A stretch of 32,367 nt of DNA from CALLVY01 sp937899855 (lineage in GTDB: Bacteria > Bacteroidota > Bacteroidia > Chitinophagales > Saprospiraceae), in assembly GCA_039820405.1 (NCBI GenBank), contig JBCBQC010000072.1, positions 1 through 32,367 on the forward strand, in the 5' to 3' direction. Made by a program: the position numbers and the translations under genes. Below the pieces are notes generated by a model. That model saw only the letters and a list, made by a program, of their open reading frames with translations, was not told where the DNA came from and ran no database searches. This document shows positions 7,272 through 15,277 of the stretch, in pieces; positions within the stretch are counted from its first letter, which is position 1; each line of letters begins with the position of its first letter.

Positions 7272-8726
7272 ATGATCAAAAAGCAGTACCTCTTCCAGCT
7301 CATTCACTCCCTCAGTAAATCGGAAAAGCGCTATTTTAAAATTTTTTGTTTGGGTCAAAAAATAGCCCCGAACTACCTCCAACTCTTCGAGGCCACCGCC
7401 GCACAGCGCCAATACGACGAGGCGGCCATCCGTCGGCAATTTGCCGGAGCCACCTTCCTCAAACAACTCCACGTCGCCAAGCACTACCTCTACCGTTTGA
7501 TCCTCAAGAGCCTCCGCAACTATCACCACCAAAGTTCTCCCGCCGCCCGCGTTCGCGCCATGCTTCACCACGTCGAAATGCTCTTCGAACGCGAGCTTTA
7601 CGCACCCTGCGCGGCCGAAATCCGCCGCGCCCAGCGGTTGGCCCAATCCGCCCAACTCCTCTCCGCTCAGGTCGAACTCGCCGAATGGCAACGCCGCTTG
7701 TTTCTGGCCCAACACAGTCAGCCCGACACCACGGTAAACGCCGTTGATGAAGCCCAAGCTCAAGCCATCGAGGGATTGCGGCAGCTCAACCGCTACTGGC
7801 AATTTTCCAACCGTATCCAGCATTACGTCCCGGACCCCGACGAACGATTGCTGCGTGACCCACTCTTCAACCGTCCCGCCCCCCAAGACAATCAACAAGC
7901 CCACGCCCTTCACCAACACACCCTATTCTCCTACTTCCTCCAGAACGGACAGCACGAGCGAGCCTACGCCGTATTGCGGGAGCAAATTGCCTTCCTCGAA
8001 GGCCAAACCACCGAGCGGTACGCGCAGTCGGCACCGTACCTGACCGCCCTCCACAAGCAGGTCAGCTATCTGATTCGCGCGCGGAGCTACGACGAAGCCA
8101 TCGGGGTACTCGATAAAATCCGTCGCTTCGTACGCAATGATTCCAAGGAGGGGGCCTCCCGCTCTGCGTTGAGTCGGCGGAACTTGCTCCGCACCTACAA
8201 TGTAGAATTGGAGCTTTACCGGACCACGCGGCGGACGGAAGCCGGTCGGGCCCTCATCGTGGAGGTCCAGGATTTTATGACCCAGCACCCGGGAATCATT
8301 CCCCCCGAATACCGCCTAATGCTGTGGTACCAGTTTGCCCACCTCCAGTGGTTGCACGGGGACTTGGACCGGGCACTCCACTGGACCAACGCCATCATCC
8401 ACGAGCGTTTTGGGCCGGTACAGGAAGTCATCCAAGGCTTCGCACGCTGGCTCCACCTGGTCATCCACTTCGAGCTAGATCACTCACTGGTACTTTACCA
8501 CGCAGTCGACCAAATCCGCCGTTTTTTAAAGAGGCGTCGGGAGTTGTGGGCTTACGAACGGGTCTTACTCCGTTTTTTTTCCAAGGCCAGCCGCTGCCCC
8601 AAGGCCGACTGGCCCGCGCTAAAAACCCAAGCCCAAGCGCAGCTCTTTGCCGGGGATGCGCCACTGATGGACGAGGAGGCCCTGGGCTATTTTGATTTTC
8701 GGGAGTGGCTGGGGGAAAAGGCTTGA
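7272..8726 (+). CDS. Helical-repeat (TPR-like) protein, function unknown
   Basis: A 484-residue, almost entirely helical protein. Its N-terminus (IHSLSKSEKRYFKIFCLGQK) is a recurring opening in Bacteroidota proteins of about this size whose role is unknown. The body is a series of paired amphipathic helices resembling TPR/solenoid repeats, for example SYFLQNGQHERAYAVLREQIAFLEG, split as SYFLQNGQHERAY and AVLREQIAFLEG, around residues 220-245, and a similar unit near 365-385. There is no signal peptide, membrane segment or catalytic motif. It is a single gene on the plus strand with gaps on both sides. A scaffold or protein-binding role is a guess from the fold only. Confidence 0.8.
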   Translation: MIKKQYLFQLIHSLSKSEKRYFKIFCLGQKIAPNYLQLFEATAAQRQYDEAAIRRQFAGATFLKQLHVAKHYLYRLILKSLRNYHHQSSPAARVRAMLHHVEMLFERELYAPCAAEIRRAQRLAQSAQLLSAQVELAEWQRRLFLAQHSQPDTTVNAVDEAQAQAIEGLRQLNRYWQFSNRIQHYVPDPDERLLRDPLFNRPAPQDNQQAHALHQHTLFSYFLQNGQHERAYAVLREQIAFLEGQTTERYAQSAPYLTALHKQVSYLIRARSYDEAIGVLDKIRRFVRNDSKEGASRSALSRRNLLRTYNVELELYRTTRRTEAGRALIVEVQDFMTQHPGIIPPEYRLMLWYQFAHLQWLHGDLDRALHWTNAIIHERFGPVQEVIQGFARWLHLVIHFELDHSLVLYHAVDQIRRFLKRRRELWAYERVLLRFFSKASRCPKADWPALKTQAQAQLFAGDAPLMDEEALGYFDFREWLGEKA

Positions 8727-9293
8727 TGGGTGGGGAGAATGGAGTACCGGGTGAAATGTTAAAATTTGAAAAGGCGAGATTTTTTTCAGAAAATTTTCCC
8801 AGCAAAATCAGGGGTTTCAGCGGACTGCGTCCCTTTTTACCACACTTGGCTTATGGAATTTAGGCGTCCAGGACGTCTATGTAGGGAGTTTTTCTACTGC
8901 TAGCGAAGGAAAAGCTCGGTATTTTTTCCACCAGCTAGAGTAGCGGACTCTAGGTTGGGTGACGGAGCTGTACGTGGTACGGTAGCCGTCGAGGGGGCCG
9001 GCAGCGGGTCGTGCCTTGTGGGTGGGATCCCACCCCAGAGCCCCAAATAATGTCCCACCCCCAAAATAGTACCCTATCTCCCACCGGCCAAACGCCCTTT
9101 TCTAACAGTAATTTCCCAAGGCTTTACCTTGCTCCTCTTCAGTTGTCCGCTTAGGCACCTCCTGAGACCGTATTGGCCATTGTCTTACCACCATTCCCAC
9201 TCCCCGTCGCGCTTTGCCGCCCATTTTACACCGCCCCATACCCCCCAAGCACGCCACCCGGCACAACTCCCTTAAGAATCGTATCTTGGCTAC
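8727..9293. other. 567-base intergenic region with several hairpins
   Basis: I find no credible gene on either strand. Structured pieces are CGTCC-A-GGACG at 8865-8875, an imperfect hairpin at 8961-8990 (GACGG/CCGTC outer arms, GTAC/GTAC inner arms) and the palindrome at 9020-9035. The strand composition is mixed, with an AT-rich start and a C-rich end before the VWA gene. It could hold a small RNA or be a graveyard of palindromic elements. Confidence 0.5.
9020..9035. repeat. Perfect 16-base palindrome GGGTGGGATCCCACCC
   Basis: An 8+8 palindrome sharing its arms with the 202-220 palindrome. A half-copy (TCCCACCCCCA) follows at about 9053. It is intergenic and not next to an obvious promoter. 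Confidence 0.55.
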
Positions 9294-10517
9294 ATGTTTC
9301 TAGATTTTTTTTACCAACTGCGCCAACAGGGCATTCCGGTGAGTTTACACGAGTACCTCGGACTGATGGAAGCCCTTCAAAAAGGCGTGATCGGCCACCG
9401 CGTCGACGAATTTTACGCCTTGTGCAAAGCCATCTTTATCAAGCAGGAGGCCCATCTCGACCGCTTTGACCAGCTGTTTGGACAGTACTTTAAGGGAATC
9501 GAAAGCATTGCCGACGACGTGCTGCTCCAGAAGGTACCCCTCGATTGGCTGCGGAAACAGCTGCGGCGGCAGTTGAGTGAGGAGGAAAAAGCGGCCATCG
9601 ACAAACTGGGAGGTTTGGATGCTTTGCTCGACCGTTTTAAGGCGCTTTTGGAGGAACAGCGAGAGCGACACGCGGGGGGCAACAAGTGGATCGGGACGGG
9701 AGGGACCTCGCCCTTTGGTGCCGGAGGTTACCATCCGGAGGGATTCCGCACGGGCTCCGAAAGTGCGGGCAATCGCACGGCGCTCAAAGTCTGGGAGCAA
9801 CGCGAATTCCAAAACCTGGACGATCAGGTCGAACTCAATACCCGCAACATCAAAATGGCCCTGAAGCGACTCCGGCATTTTACGCGCGAGGGCCTAGCTA
9901 CCGAAATCGATCTCGACGATACCATCCGACGGACCTCCGAAAATGCGGGTTTGCTGGACATCACCTTGATCCCTTCCAAACAGAATCGGGTCAAAGTACT
10001 CTTGTTGATGGACATTGGCGGATCGATGGACGACCACGTCGAACGCTGCGCGCGCTTGTTTTCTGCCGCCCGGCACGAATTCAAATACCTGGAATACTTC
10101 TACTTCCACAACTGCGTCTACGAAAACCTGTGGAAGAACAATCACCGACGGTACCACGAGCTGCTGCCAACCCTGGAGCTGTTGCACAAGTACAATCGAG
10201 ATTACAAGTTGGTACTGGTGGGAGATGCCGCCATGTCGCCCTACGAGATTTACTACCGAGGCGGCAGCGTAGAGCACTACAACGAAGAGGCGGGGATCGT
10301 CTGGCTACGTCGCCTTCGCGATCACTTTCCCCACTTGGTGTGGATCAACCCCAATGCGGAATACACCTGGGACTTTCACGAGTCGACGGCGATCATCCGC
10401 GAATTTACGGGCAATCGGATGTTTCCCATGACAGTCGACGGCTTGGGCCGCGCCATGAAGTGCTTAAAAAATCCTAAACTGGTATACAAAAATCAAGTGT
10501 GGAGTCCCGACGAATAA
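9294..10517 (+). CDS. CoxE-like VWA-domain protein
   Basis: A 407-residue protein of the CoxE/VWA-containing family. Residues about 1-125 are helical (LDFFYQLRQQGIPVSLHEYL opens it). A glycine-rich linker follows at 128-160, and a von Willebrand A domain starts at about 233. The metal-binding (MIDAS) motif reads DIGGSM (D240, G242, S244), so the usual DxSxS has glycine at its first serine. Family members usually work as partners of MoxR-type AAA+ ATPases in metal-enzyme or complex assembly. No MoxR gene is adjacent here, so its ATPase partner must be elsewhere or absent. There is no signal peptide. Confidence 0.87.
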   Translation: MFLDFFYQLRQQGIPVSLHEYLGLMEALQKGVIGHRVDEFYALCKAIFIKQEAHLDRFDQLFGQYFKGIESIADDVLLQKVPLDWLRKQLRRQLSEEEKAAIDKLGGLDALLDRFKALLEEQRERHAGGNKWIGTGGTSPFGAGGYHPEGFRTGSESAGNRTALKVWEQREFQNLDDQVELNTRNIKMALKRLRHFTREGLATEIDLDDTIRRTSENAGLLDITLIPSKQNRVKVLLLMDIGGSMDDHVERCARLFSAARHEFKYLEYFYFHNCVYENLWKNNHRRYHELLPTLELLHKYNRDYKLVLVGDAAMSPYEIYYRGGSVEHYNEEAGIVWLRRLRDHFPHLVWINPNAEYTWDFHESTAIIREFTGNRMFPMTVDGLGRAMKCLKNPKLVYKNQVWSPDE

Positions 10518-10550
10518 AGTAGGCGAAGTCCTGCTGTGCAGCCTAGCGTT

Positions 10551-10691
10551 CTAGAAAGAATTTCTCCGGCCCCTTTGCGAAAATAGATTGGTGGCGACCA
10601 TCAAGCCTCCCCCTAAAATAAATGCTCCTGTTGCGATGTAGAGAATGAGCATAACTGAAATGTTTTGTGTTTTGAAATTAAATCTCTCCAT
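10551..10691 (-). CDS. Small single-pass membrane protein (46 aa), tentative
   Basis: From ATG 10691 the frame encodes 46 residues: a polar start (MERFNFKTQNISV), one hydrophobic segment at about 14-36 (MLILYIATGAFILGGGLMVA) and a basic tail (SQRGRRNSF). That layout is typical of real small inner-membrane proteins. The open frame extends upstream to 10829, but the added residues look like read-through of non-coding DNA. I do not recognise the family. It is the only candidate gene in the 10518-10934 gap. Confidence 0.4.
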   Translation of the reverse strand: MERFNFKTQNISVMLILYIATGAFILGGGLMVATNLFSQRGRRNSF

Positions 10692-10934
10692 AAGTTCGTG
10701 GGCTTGCAGGCAGCTAAAATGGTAAGAAAATGTCACTTTTCCAACAAATCCTATTTTTTTTTGCGAGAAGCGAAAAACTCCTCTACCCGACGAGAGTCGA
10801 GCGCAATTGCTGACAAAATGTAGCCCCAATTATTCCAAGTCCTTATCTTAAAGATAAAGAGCAAATCCCTATCTTTAGTCAGTGACTTTTTAGTATTTGT
10901 GACATCTAATAATCAAACCTCAAGCCCGCAAGAC

Positions 10935-11900
10935 ATGCAAAAGGATCGACGACAGTTTTTGAAGCAGACGGCCTGGACTGCCCTCGGAATCGGTACCCTC
11001 GGCCTCACGGCCTGTACGGACCGTTCCACCACCAGCAAAACCAGCCCCGTAAAGGCCAGCCCCCCTTCCTCCGACCCACTTTTCCAAATTTCCCTCGCCC
11101 AGTGGTCGCTCCACCGCGCCTTCAAAGCAGGAACCATCGATAACCTCGACTTCGCCCTCACCGCCCGCCAAGACTTTGGCATTACTGCCGTCGAGTACGT
11201 CAGCAAACTTTTCAAAACCCGCGCCCGCGATCAACCCTACCTCCGGGAACTTAAAAAACGTGCCGACGACAATGGCGTGCAGAGTCTCCTCATCATGGTG
11301 GACGACGAGGGCCCCCTAGCCGAACCCGACAACAATATCCGCAACGAGGCCATCAAAAAACACTACCAGTGGGTGGAAGCCGCCCAAATGCTCGGTTGCC
11401 ACTCGATTCGGGTCAACCTCGAAGGACGGGGCAGTGCCGATGACCTCGCGGGGCCCGCCGTAGACGGGCTCGCAAGCCTCGCCTCTTTTGCCAAGGACTA
11501 CCAAATCAACGTCATCGTCGAAAACCACGGAGGCCCTTCCTCCAACGCGCAGTGGCTAGCCAAAGTCATCGGACAGGTAAGGATGCCCAACTGCGGTACC
11601 CTTCCCGATTTTGGCAATTTTTGTATCCTGAAAAAAGACGAGGACTGTATCGAGGCCTACGATCGCTACCGGGGGATGCAGGAATTGCTCCCCTTTGCCA
11701 AGGCGCTCAGCGCCAAATCCTACGACTTTGACGAAGCGGGCCAGGAGACCAGCATCGACTTTCGCCGCATGATGGAGTTGGTAAAAGCAGGCGGCTACCG
11801 TGGTTACGTGGGGGTAGAATACGAAGGGGACCGACTCTCGGAGCCGGAAGGGGTGCGTGCGACAAAGCGCTTGTTGGAAAAAGTAATCGCCGAATTGTAG
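10935..11900 (+). CDS. Sugar phosphate isomerase/epimerase-type Tat lipoprotein
   Basis: A 321-residue TIM-barrel protein of the xylose-isomerase-like (AP endonuclease 2) family. It begins with a twin-arginine signal (MQKDRRQFLK, R5-R6) and a hydrophobic stretch ending in a lipobox LTAC (C27), so it should be exported folded and lipid-anchored. Barrel motifs include FQISLAQWSLHR near the mature start, VIVENHGG (metal-ligand glutamate), LPDFGNF, KSYDFDEAG and GVEYEG near the end. Related Bacteroidota proteins act on sugars or inositols in the periplasm, but the substrate is not identifiable here. A GTG at 10899 opens the same frame, but ATG 10935 gives the better Tat signal. Confidence 0.85.
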   Translation: MQKDRRQFLKQTAWTALGIGTLGLTACTDRSTTSKTSPVKASPPSSDPLFQISLAQWSLHRAFKAGTIDNLDFALTARQDFGITAVEYVSKLFKTRARDQPYLRELKKRADDNGVQSLLIMVDDEGPLAEPDNNIRNEAIKKHYQWVEAAQMLGCHSIRVNLEGRGSADDLAGPAVDGLASLASFAKDYQINVIVENHGGPSSNAQWLAKVIGQVRMPNCGTLPDFGNFCILKKDEDCIEAYDRYRGMQELLPFAKALSAKSYDFDEAGQETSIDFRRMMELVKAGGYRGYVGVEYEGDRLSEPEGVRATKRLLEKVIAEL

Positions 11901-11913
11901 CATTTCGGCGATT
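11885..11913 (+). terminator. Hairpin spanning the stop codon of the epimerase gene
   Basis: AATCGCCGAA (11885-11894) and TTCGGCGATT (11904-11913) form a perfect 10-base-pair stem around a 9-base loop that contains the TAG stop. There is no T-run after it, so it may stabilise the 3' end rather than terminate. Confidence 0.45.
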
Positions 11914-12139
11914 GTTGGCCGACTTAATCAACAAATCAGGTTAATTTGTCGGACCTTGGCTGCCCGGAAAGTAAATTTTGTTAAACCGATCTTAGTGCGT
12001 AGACCCAATGGATGGGGTCCGCCATAGCTTTCATTATTGTTAAGCATTTGTTAATGAACCTACCCCAAAAACGCGGTAAGCCATTGATTATTGTCGTTTT
12101 TTTTAAGGAAATGTTAAAAAAGCGCTACTATTGACTGTC

Positions 12140-14521
12140 ATGGAAAGTATTGCCCTGCAATTGAATCGCTTCGACGAATCCCTTCGGGAAAACCTCCGGA
12201 CGGTAAGCCAGCGGGAAGACTGGCCGGAATGCCTCCCCCCCGCCGTAGAATCCCTCCAGAGCGCCATCACCGAACTGGGTGATGGCTGTGCCCAACAATT
12301 GGCCGAGGCAGGCCCCGAGGCCGAACTGACCGGCCCCCTCCTCGCCAGCTACGTCGGCAACTATCACTGGCCCGAGCGAGCCAAGGCTTTTCTCCTGCTT
12401 TGGCGAGACGTCCTCTTCGAAAATCAAAAAGCCCAGCTCCTGGCTGCCGATCAACAAATCACGGCGGAAACCCACAACGACCTGCACCAACGCTCCCTCC
12501 GTACGCTCCGCGAAGCCAGTGTCCACCTGCGCGAACAGTGGTGGAACAGCATCGAACAGTTGCGACAAAGCGACCGGGGGATAACCACCGCCGTGGAGGA
12601 GTGGAAGGCCCAGCAAAACCCCTGGCCCGCCTACCGCGAGCAATTGGCCGCCATTCCCCCCCAATGTCGGCAACTCACCGAGCAACAACAGCTGCTGCTG
12701 ACCGTTCAGAACCAATTTGCCCAATTACACCAACACCTCAAACAGCTCCTGGCCACCCGGGCCAGCTTTCTGGGGGCCCTCCGCGAAGGTGCCCGCGACA
12801 CCTTACGCTTTATCGAGGAGGAAAGTGAAGAAAAGGCCAGTAAGGTGGCCACCCACACCGAGGAAGTCAACAATCGCGTCCACCTCCCACCACCACTGCG
12901 GGAGGCCACCCGGGCCATGGAGAACTACCTGGAGGATTTGCCCGAACGGATGACCCCCACCATCGCCTCCGCCCAGGGACTGCTCCTGACGAAGGACTTT
13001 TATTTCCAACGCCAGGTCCGCCAGTGGATGGAGGCCGAAGTGTGGCCCCAGCTCTACGAACTGGGTGAAATCACGGAACGCAATACCAGCGCTTACCAAG
13101 TGGCCCTGGCCAATATCGCCAACCGGGCCCGACTGGTCCCTAAAGATCAGGGCGAGGGCCAAAGCTGGGACGCCGATAATTTGGTCCAACCGCTCCAGGT
13201 CTTTAGCCAGAAGATCGAGGCGGACTTGCGTCAGTACCAGGACCTCCAGGAGCAGCTCCGCGACAAAATCGCTACGGAATTTTTGCTCAGCCTGATCTAC
13301 GAGCCCCAACGGGAATTCCTCCCCCTCCCCCTCCAATCGACGCTCAACCTCCTCCGCAGCAACCAAAATGCCCTCTGGATTCGCTTGCGCAAGTGGCTAC
13401 AGCCCCGACTGCGGGCGCTCCAACGCCTACGCAGCTCCGTCGAACAGGAGGACGTACTGAGCCAGTCGGAGAAGATTGTGCGTTTTGTACAGCACCACCG
13501 GATCGGGGCCAACAATCAACACTATTGTAGCATCTTCCTGACCAGGGGCTACCTCGGCGAATCCTTTTGGGTGGGCCGGGCGGCCGAACTCGACCGGGCC
13601 GCCCAGATCATCAACCAGTGGCGCGGCGGCTTTCGCGGTGCCTTATTGCTGAGCGGCCAACGCCTCTGTGGCAAAACCCTCTTCGGAGAAATTTTGGCCA
13701 AGCGACACTTTCCCCAGCGGATCATCCGCCTCCAACCCAACAGCAGTATCGAAGTACAGGGTCGCACCCACCAGACAACCTACGATTTGCGCGCCGCGCT
13801 CAACTTTATCCAAAAGTACACCCTCACCGATCGGCCCCTCGTGTGGATCGACGACCTGGAGCTGTGGAGCAGTACCCAAATCCCCCTCCAACAAAACGCC
13901 CGGGCCCTGAGCCAACACATCGACGATTTTTCCAGCCGCATCTTTTACCTCGTGTCCACCAGCAATTGGCTGCTCGAACGCCTCGATCGTTCGATCCAAA
14001 TCAGCAAGGTCTTCCAAACCGAGATCAACCTGGATCGGATGAAGGAGGAAGAAGTCCGCAATGCCATCCTGACCCGGCACGGAGCTACCCACAAGATGCT
14101 GATCAATCGCGAAGGGGAGGAAATTGGCCCGCCACAGTTCAAACGCATGACGAGGTGGGTACACCGCGCGGCGGAGGGCAACATCGGGGAGGCCCTGCAC
14201 GATTGGGCCTTTAGCATCAAACCCGAAGACCAGGACCGGGTGCGCTTTAGAAGTACTCCCCCCGCACTTCCCGATTTTCTTCACCCCGATCTGGCCATTT
14301 TGCTGACCAGCCTGCTCCTGGCAAAACGCAGCAACGAACGCCGTCTCCGTAAGCTATTTGGTCCCTCCTTTAAGGAGCGCTACCAAAGCAGCCTGCAGCG
14401 ACTGATCAGCGTGGGGCTACTACAACGACGGCCCGATGGCTGGTTGGAGCTCAACGAAGCGGCCGCCAACAGCATCGGACGACAGTTGGAAAGAAAAAAG
14501 TATTTAAAATTTCATCACTAA
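12140..14521 (+). CDS. Large AAA+ ATPase with helical N-terminus and winged helix
   Basis: A 793-residue protein I cannot assign to a named family. Residues about 1-440 are long charged helices with coiled-coil character. A P-loop module then follows: GRAAELD just ahead, Walker A GQRLCGKT (G506-T513, K512), Walker B VWIDDLEL (D571, D572) and a sensor-1-like STSN (N609). The last 90 residues look like a winged helix (LAILLTSLLLAKRSNERRL ... LISVGLLQRRPDGWLEL), as in ORC/STAND-type ATPases. No membrane segment is present. It starts an operon with an MscS-like protein (9 bases on) and a cation:proton antiporter, suggesting that it senses a signal and controls these membrane proteins. The frame opens at TTG 12131, but ATG 12140 is preferred. 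Confidence 0.82.
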   Translation: MESIALQLNRFDESLRENLRTVSQREDWPECLPPAVESLQSAITELGDGCAQQLAEAGPEAELTGPLLASYVGNYHWPERAKAFLLLWRDVLFENQKAQLLAADQQITAETHNDLHQRSLRTLREASVHLREQWWNSIEQLRQSDRGITTAVEEWKAQQNPWPAYREQLAAIPPQCRQLTEQQQLLLTVQNQFAQLHQHLKQLLATRASFLGALREGARDTLRFIEEESEEKASKVATHTEEVNNRVHLPPPLREATRAMENYLEDLPERMTPTIASAQGLLLTKDFYFQRQVRQWMEAEVWPQLYELGEITERNTSAYQVALANIANRARLVPKDQGEGQSWDADNLVQPLQVFSQKIEADLRQYQDLQEQLRDKIATEFLLSLIYEPQREFLPLPLQSTLNLLRSNQNALWIRLRKWLQPRLRALQRLRSSVEQEDVLSQSEKIVRFVQHHRIGANNQHYCSIFLTRGYLGESFWVGRAAELDRAAQIINQWRGGFRGALLLSGQRLCGKTLFGEILAKRHFPQRIIRLQPNSSIEVQGRTHQTTYDLRAALNFIQKYTLTDRPLVWIDDLELWSSTQIPLQQNARALSQHIDDFSSRIFYLVSTSNWLLERLDRSIQISKVFQTEINLDRMKEEEVRNAILTRHGATHKMLINREGEEIGPPQFKRMTRWVHRAAEGNIGEALHDWAFSIKPEDQDRVRFRSTPPALPDFLHPDLAILLTSLLLAKRSNERRLRKLFGPSFKERYQSSLQRLISVGLLQRRPDGWLELNEAAANSIGRQLERKKYLKFHH

Positions 14522-14530
14522 ACGGCAACC

Positions 14531-15271
14531 ATGGTCAATCTGCCCCTACACCCCATCAGTTGGACCGACTTCCTGAGTCGGGCCCTCTTCGTGCTGGCGC
14601 TCTTCTTTGTGCTGACCTTTGCGCAGCGGCTCCTGCCCCGCCTGGGCATTGCCCAACGCTACCGCGCCCCGGTTCAGCAACTCATCGACTACATCATCCT
14701 GGGCTACGAGCCGCTGGTTATCCTATTTTTGGGGAGCAATTTTGTCCTCATCGATCCCTTGTTTCACGGCCTGCTGCTCTTGCTCCCACTCCTGGCCGGC
14801 TTTTCCCACATCCGCAATTACGTCAGCGGACGCCTGGTGCGTATGGACCAGGCGATTAAGGTGGGGGAACGGCTAAAATTGCAGAACACCCAGGGCATCA
14901 TCACCGAGAAGGGGCGCCTGGGCTTGCACCTGCGCAGCAATAAGGGCAAGCACTTCATCAACTATTCTCAACTTTTTGCCGAGGGTTACCTCTTGCTGTC
15001 GGGAGAGGAAATTGGGGGCTTTTACCAAATCAATATCCAGCCGCGCGAGCCCGAGGCCAAGGTCGATTACGCCCGCCGCCTGGCCGACCTGCTCACCAGC
15101 ACCCCCTACCTCGACTGGAACCACACGCCCGAATTCCGCTCGCTCACCGAAGGTACCTACAGCTACCAAGTACGCATCTCGGTGCGCGAAGAAGGACACC
15201 TGCGCGACCTCATCACGCTGATTGAAGAGGAGTGGGGCTGCGCTTGTAAAATTTCGAAGAATAAAAATTAA
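14531..15271 (+). CDS. MscS-like membrane protein
   Basis: A 246-residue protein with three or four membrane segments in residues about 12-92. They lead into an MscS-type beta domain: AIKVGERLKLQNTQGIITEKG (109-129 region), then LHLRSNKGKHFINYSQLF (132-149). This matches the 'vGD-v-l-G-V' and 'T-l-tt-dG-iPN' pattern of mechanosensitive channels, with NY in place of PN. The pore helix is leucine-rich (LLLLLPLLAG) instead of the Gly/Ala-packed MscS TM3, so conductance is uncertain. A C-terminal alpha/beta domain follows. It is tightly packed between the ATPase and antiporter genes (9 and 6 bases). It may be a gated osmotic channel or a membrane effector. Confidence 0.8.
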   Translation: MVNLPLHPISWTDFLSRALFVLALFFVLTFAQRLLPRLGIAQRYRAPVQQLIDYIILGYEPLVILFLGSNFVLIDPLFHGLLLLLPLLAGFSHIRNYVSGRLVRMDQAIKVGERLKLQNTQGIITEKGRLGLHLRSNKGKHFINYSQLFAEGYLLLSGEEIGGFYQINIQPREPEAKVDYARRLADLLTSTPYLDWNHTPEFRSLTEGTYSYQVRISVREEGHLRDLITLIEEEWGCACKISKNKN

Positions 15272-15277
15272 GCCCGT

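Noticed and set aside
9281..9290. TATCTTGG as a promoter of the VWA gene
   Set aside because: It has one mismatch and would place the transcription start at or beyond the ATG, so it is probably chance.
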